A stretch of 64,000 bases of DNA from Leptoclinus maculatus. Its lineage: Eukaryota; Chordata; Actinopteri; Perciformes; Stichaeidae. The notes beneath the pieces are model-generated. The model searched no databases. It was given only the letters and a program-made list of their open reading frames with translations, and was not told the origin of the DNA. The position numbers were made by a program, and so were the translations under genes. How positions within the stretch are numbered: the first letter of the stretch is position 1; each line of letters starts with the position of its first letter. The stretch covers positions 2,460,463-2,524,462 of the forward strand of contig JAVDOI010000007.1 in assembly GCA_032191485.1 (NCBI GenBank), read 5' to 3'. This document shows, piece by piece, positions 58,960 through 64,000 of this stretch.

Positions 58960-59486
58960 TGTTGGAAAAATTCACTCAAGACCGATGGAAAATCATTAAT
59001 CACAGGACATTTATTCTTGCAAGAAGGAGACAGAGTTAATTCACATACTGAATGTACATCAAGGCCGCTCGGAGTTCTGACTCTGAGCTTCTGATATTTA
59101 TACTGAGTAAACAACATGCAATGGGCTGGTACAGGGTAATTTACGTCACAAAGGATCACACATGAATTACGTTCATTCAGCTACGTATCTGGACACTAAC
59201 AATTGGTTCTCGTACAAAGGTCACTTTCTCGTAATCAGGAAGTTCGGGTCATAACATAGCTCTGTGTCCATCTTAACGCCTCGACAGTCCTTATTATCAT
59301 TCCAATCCAGGACATGCTGAGAAAACCCTCTTTCTCAGTAGGCTATTGACACCTAAATAGACTAAACAGCCGTGTCGCTTAATGTCACACGATGAAGAGA
59401 GGATGCCATAAAACTGATCACATAAGGACACCAGACTTTGTAAGCACACATATTATAATTAGTCATTTAGATTTTTGACCCCAACA
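58960..59486 (-). mobile_element. Solo LTR with exact 5-bp target duplication
   Basis: The 527-bp segment has termini TGTTGG...CCAACA and is flanked by 'atagg' on both sides (58955-58959 and 59487-59491). On the minus strand it starts TGTTGGGGTCAAAAATC. A TATA-like 'gtataaatatcag' is followed about 80 bp later by the polyadenylation signal in 'gcaagaataaatgtcc', and it ends GAATTTTTCCAACA. This is a normal LTR layout (promoter, then poly-A signal, then U5). No internal retroelement genes remain. It shares the TGTTGGGG start with the LTR at 45692, but the bodies do not look alike. Confidence 0.92.
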
Positions 59487-59704
59487 ATAGGGTTCAGCTA
59501 CAGTCTCTGAATGTAAACATGGAGGGTGAAGGTGTCAATGGAAATGGAGGGATAATAACTACTGTGGAGAAAAGGGTCTTTTGCCATTGTTTGCACTGTT
59601 ACTGTGTCAGCACCGTTAGCTGATAGCTGCCGGCTCAGACGTCTGGCTGAGAACTGTTGAGAGGCAACAGATCATAGCTCTGAATTTTGCATACGGCTCT
59701 TCTA
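59487..59704. other. No recognised feature
   Basis: Nothing identified. Confidence 0.4.
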
Positions 59705-59820
59705 AAATGCGTTAAATTGGTTTCATACGACACAAACAGTGGTCTCCTTGGTGAAAGTCCTGTGTTTGATGGACCCGTCCATCAACCCCAACCTGACTTA
59801 TTCCCTTGCTCACCTCATAA
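59705..59820 (+). repeat. Family H dispersed repeat, partial copy
   Basis: Contains 'ggtttcatacgacacaaaca', 'gtggtctccttggtgaaag', 'tcctgtgtttgatggacccg' and 'tccatc'. Confidence 0.7.
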
Positions 59821-60249
59821 TTATTTCGACTCCTAGAGGTTGGTGTCGTCTTCTTGTATTTGTATCGGTGATCAACCATGTGACTACATGATGAAAGTTT
59901 TCTAAACCTGCTAGTAGGTGTAGCCCATTCAAACCCATATCTGTCATTGTCAGAAAGGACTGATTGGCTATAGCTCTCAGGTTGGACTTTGTAAGGATCA
60001 AAACAGTGATTCCTCAGTATATGTTTGCTCTTTGGCTTTAAAGGTGTTAAAAATGCCTCAAATATTGTATTGTAGTCTGAATTCAATTTGCACCGATCAC
60101 AGGGTAAACATTTCCTCCATGAAGCAACACAGACTGCAACATTCTTTGAATGAACACAGCCAAAATCTGTGAGATGTGGCATTATTTCTTCCTTAAATAA
60201 ATTATCAAAATGGCAGAATATATTTATTTTATCAATCACAGCACAATTT
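59821..60249. other. No recognised feature
   Basis: A minus-strand frame runs through this stretch but shows no known domain. Confidence 0.35.
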
Positions 60250-60610
60250 CTTGGTCGAAAAGACTTTCAGCCCACTGTCTCTCTAGCACCTCCGAAGGAA
60301 ACATTTTGGGGCGACGCAATTTCATACAAAGTTAATGCTAAGATGTGGAAGGTGCAAATTTGTGCACAGCGATGCAAATAACGCAAAATTCCCATCATTT
60401 GCGTATCTGCGTGATTTGAAAATGTTCTACTTGAGCGAGAAATTGGCTTGATGCTCCTGTCGTCACTGACGTCCTGATGATCAATCAGAAATGGAGGAAA
60501 AATAATTGTTCTGGCCTTCTGTGAGAACCAGACCATCGTACCTCTTATTTCTACAGAGACCAGATGGAACTCTATATATATATATATAAATGTATTTGTA
60601 TGAACTAACC
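60250..60610. repeat. Diverged partial copy of the 49808-50769 TIR element
   Basis: Shares 'gatgctcc' + 'gtc.tcactgacgtcctg', the 'atcaggaa/atcagaaa' block, 'gtagagac/acagagac', and the 'ataaatgt' end of the matching stretch, in the same order. The terminal repeats are lost. Confidence 0.6.
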
Positions 60611-62169
60611 ATAATTAAATATTGTAGTGAGGATGAAGCTAATAAGGAGGGGGAGTTGAAGACGTGTGGCAATTGTTAGTGTGTTCAGTGTGAATAATCC
60701 TGTGCCATCTCTCATGGATTCAAATTAAATTTTCAAAGCACAGATACAATCAATAGACATATAACCCTTTCAAGTGTCATGGGCACAAACTGAGATGCTA
60801 TTGAAAATCTTGCATTCACTCGACATTTCATTATGCCATGTCCTCTCATTTTGTCCAAGTTCATGAACCAGTCTGTTCTATATAAACGCTCAAAAACAGA
60901 TAAGGAGAGGAACGATACTGAAAAGTAAATTTTTCACTCCATAAAAGACACACAATAGGCTCCAAATGCAGACTTTCGGACCTCCCAGGGATTTACATAG
61001 TAGTTTTAGTTGGTTTGAGATAGTAATTTGTACCAATTTCGCCTGAAGTAACGCCTGTTACCGAAGTCAGATAAGGTCAAAGTGAAAGCTTTGTTTTTGG
61101 CAATTCTATCTTATACCAACTTTAATATTACGTCACAAATACCTTGACTTCAGTTTACTTTGTGCTAATGTATCTATTTAAAATGTATTTGAACAGATGA
61201 ATAGCAACATCCTCTGAACAAAATGTCATTCTTATACCCTTTAGAACGGCAGCCTCCCAAAAAAAACCATTACGGTTTGGTAAGGTTAATGGAAACAGTG
61301 TGGTTCAGGTAGCAATAAGTGCTTTGCTAAGGTCATGGAAACACTGTGGTTCGAGTTAAATTTGCCAAGCTACGACACCGAGCTTCTTAGTTTTGGGTTA
61401 GGGTTCTATACGAGCTGTTTGAATCAACACGTTGATCTGAATCATCAAATCGGTCACGGTTACAGAGTGCCAACACAACCTGGTTACATCGCCATGAAAC
61501 GGAGGGAAAGCTTTCAGCCCTCATTCACTTCACCTCTTAAACCCACATCATTCAGGAGGGAAGGACGAGATGAAAGACAGGGTTGGAGGTAAAAGTGGCG
61601 ATTTGTTCCAGTTTGTTCAGCATGAATCCTCCTCTGTGTGAGTTTGTGTATGAGTGTCCCTTGCTTCTGCATAGTGCACCGTCAAAAAAAAGAACATTTT
61701 AAAAGGAAAGGATGAAACCATTGATTCTGTGGTAAATTGCTCTTCTCCTCACCCTGTGCAGTGTTTTGGGATCTGATGCGCCTTTGTACTCATAGATCAT
61801 CACGTTTTTTTGCGAAATGTAGCACAAATTTTAACAGAAAATGGTCCAGTGCCTGTTTCATCCACCACTTTTTTTCTGTGTTAATTGTTGATGGAGATAT
61901 AGAGTTGGTGGAGCCGATTCTCCACTCAAAGCTCAAACGATGGAAAACCAATGTTGAAGAAATCATGTCAGTATGGCATTTCTGTCAGTTTCATGTATTA
62001 ATGTGAGGGAGGTTACAGTCTCATCTGATGTTTCCAACGTCTAAAGGCCTTTACACATCAATAAAATGCAAAATATTCACCTGTGAATACTGTGGATCAT
62101 CTACCAGGATCTTATTGCAACGTATCCTCATAGGACGGTTTGTATGGTATCTTACGGAAAGTTACTCCA
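60611..62169. other. Long intron, no recognised gene
   Basis: Around 61275-61360 a short segment 'aaggttaatggaaacagtgtggtt' recurs as 'aaggtcatggaaacactgtggtt', a local duplication 54 bp apart. Otherwise nothing. Confidence 0.4.
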
Positions 62170-62300
62170 TCATTTTTTAAAGTTTCGTGACGAAAACATC
62201 AATGTTGACTTGTCGTTTCACATGGGGAATGAACAGTGTTCTGTTTCTTGGACCCATTCACCTCCTGTCCCGCCCGCCCTGTGTTTACTTTACTGGTTTT
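62170..62300 (+). repeat. Family H dispersed repeat, diverged copy
   Basis: Contains 'atcaatgttgacttgtcg', 'tttcacatggggaatgaac' and 'cccattcacctcctgtccc'. Confidence 0.6.
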
Positions 62301-63021
62301 AATACTTCCTCATTTATAATTTCATGGATAACAAATTACGCCAAATTACTTTTTCGTGGGTTTTTGCTATGAATGCTGGATGAGACGAGCCGGCTTAGTG
62401 ACACAGAGCAGCGTCTGCCATTCCGTTTGAGGTGAATTGTTGTACTGCCTTAGCTACTGTCCGCTATTTTATTGAGTTTCCTTTTTGCCAAATACTCTGA
62501 GTAAAATGTTGTTCCCTCTGGTAAACAGCTACGCAGTGTACATGTATCTGGGCTTCATCATCATTTATTCACCAAGTCTGTCTCTGCTTTTATCCAAAAG
62601 CACAAAAAAAAAAAAAAAACTGATGGATGGAAAACTCATTGACTGGTACCTGAAGCAACATGCTCACACAACACAACTCAGTGCTGTTTCCAGTAACAGA
62701 CAGCCGGTCAGTGAGGGAGTGTCGGCCAGCCACCGCCCCAGTCAGTGTAATCGTTTCTTGTTTGTTGTTTTTCTCTTGTTTGTCTACATGGCACCGCTTT
62801 GCTGTCAGCCTCTGTGACATCCTCCTCTTGGCTCCAATACCCACCCCTCACATCTCAACCCCCAAAGCCCCGAGCAGCAAACCAATTACGAAAGGGAGGG
62901 AGAGGAGTGGAGGGTTTGGGCTGCTCAAGGCTCTCAGATGAGAACGCTCTGCCTGCCTCTATCGTTTAGCATCACAGAGATAGAGCGGCGCGCAGAGGAG
63001 ACGGTCAGCGTATGGGAACGA

Positions 63022-63056
<35 letters not shown>

Positions 63057-63689
63057 ACTGAGGCAAAAAGGGTAAGAGAGAGTCTGCTGGGAGCTCAGGC
63101 CTCTCAGCCCCGGGGACACTGGGAGGTGTTAAAGGTGAAGTAATTATCAGCCATCATTTAGCAACACTGTGCAGAGCCCCACACTGGATAAATGGTGTGC
63201 TATCAATTTACACACTCGCCCGTCCCCCGCGTAAGTACGTCTGTGTATTCTTGGACTGCAATCTTGGAAGGAGACAATTTTCAGTTTTAGACCTTCAGAA
63301 GGAGGACATTGATGTGAAGTAATTCCAGCGGGTCCCCATCAAGGAGGTTTTAGCAGACCTGGATACAGTGTTGGAGGCTCCCGTTCATTCCTACAGAGGT
63401 CGCATTGGAACCTGAATAAAACGTAACTTGAGTACAATTTAAAAATAAATAAACTAAAATAATGATTTCCTCCAAGCAAAAGGCTCTGAGTGAATTTGAA
63501 GTCCCTCTGGTAAACAGTGGCATATGTGTCTAAGGCTTTTATTGTGAAAGGTAAGGACTTAAGGAGTGAGGCATGTTATTCATTTATTATCTTGTAATAT
63601 TTAAGTATAGGCGCAAGTCAGATTTTCATTGGCAATGTTTTTTGTTTAATAATGAACACAACAACTCTTATGATCCCACGCTACTTGGT
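62301..63689. other. Long intron; (GA)n at 63025-63055 and possible regulatory sequence
   Basis: An A17 run lies near 62604-62620 and a (GA)15 microsatellite at 63025-63055. The stretch from about 62830 to 63250 is richer in GC and free of TE sequence. It contains a compact 'gtgaagtaattatcagccatcatttag'-like segment, which may be conserved noncoding DNA. Confidence 0.5.
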
Positions 63690-63980
63690 TTTTATGTATC
63701 GTCGCTGGAGTCATTATGTTTTTGGGTTGTCTGTCCGTCTGGTCCAGTTTTTGTTGACGCGATATCTTAAGAATGCAAAGAGGAGACGTAATCAAATTTG
63801 GCACAAAGTCCAGCTGGTGTCAAAGATGAACTGATTAGAATGTAGTGGCTCAAATAAAAGTTCACTTTAACCTCACACAAACCATTTTGGGCCATAACAA
63901 AAAAAAGTATTTGCTGCTTGTGACAATTTCACAAGGATAAAATGATAAAGTGATGACATTTTGGACATTTGTGTGTATGT
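63690..63980 (+). repeat. Dispersed repeat (family Q), copy 2
   Basis: Contains 'gtctgtccgtctggtccag', 'gcgatatcttaagaatgc', 'aatttggcacaaagtccag', 'gatgaactgattagaatg' and 'ttttgggccataac', in the same order as at 52600-52990. Probably continues past the window end. Confidence 0.65.
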
Positions 63981-64000
63981 AAACTGCAACTTTACTGGTT

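Noticed and set aside
58453..59094. 213-codon + strand frame
   Set aside because: Overlaps the antisense solo LTR and a GA-rich run; no domain, no splice context.

Overview
The window looks like nuclear DNA of a ray-finned (teleost, probably percomorph) fish. It has vertebrate exons with GT/AG splice sites and long introns. It is also rich in AC/GT, CT and ATCT microsatellites and in TE debris typical of teleosts: hAT elements, TIR MITEs, 5'-truncated LINEs and solo LTRs. There is no sign of bacterial or organellar gene organisation, and nearly all long open frames are low-complexity repeats or decayed transposons.

The only recognisable host gene is the middle of ntrk3 (TrkC, the neurotrophin-3 receptor tyrosine kinase) on the + strand. 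Eight consecutive exons are readable between 28045 and 42305: the LRR C-terminal cap, two exons for the first Ig-like domain (d4), two for the second (d5), a 24-nt microexon and a short stalk exon for the juxtamembrane ectodomain, and the transmembrane exon. Splice phases agree across every junction (1/1, 0/0, 1/1, 0/0, 1/1, 1/1, 0/0). The signal peptide and LRR exons (upstream) and the cytoplasmic juxtamembrane and kinase exons (downstream) were not found, so 1-28044 is read as upstream intron or flank and 42306-64000 as part of one intron of more than 21 kb.

Layout. 1-28 kb: a helicase-like TE fragment, a solo LTR nested in an older dispersed repeat, a 1.3-kb ATCT/GGAT array, two hAT elements with exact 8-bp target duplications, two LINE remnants, a 336-bp MITE, a 30-bp minisatellite, a 1.2-kb fold-back element and a 42/84-bp GTTAAC-rich minisatellite. 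28-42 kb: the ntrk3 exons. The first three donors are each followed within 7-13 nt by CA repeats. An intronic MITE (30746-31210) carries a GC-rich coding fragment resembling the mitochondrial tRNA methyltransferase gene trmt61b, and a Buster-type hAT MITE lies at 40529-41031. 42-64 kb: the intron after the transmembrane exon, with three solo LTRs (two with exact 5-bp and one with exact 4-bp target duplications), a near-perfect 27-bp hairpin at the broken end of a dispersed repeat, a 962-bp TIR element with a second decayed copy, and further MITE and LINE fragments.

The most interesting signals are the gene fragment captured between MITE inverted repeats, the CA tracts at three consecutive ntrk3 donors, and the 48.2-kb hairpin. 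Family names and homologies come from recognition by eye; no database search was possible.
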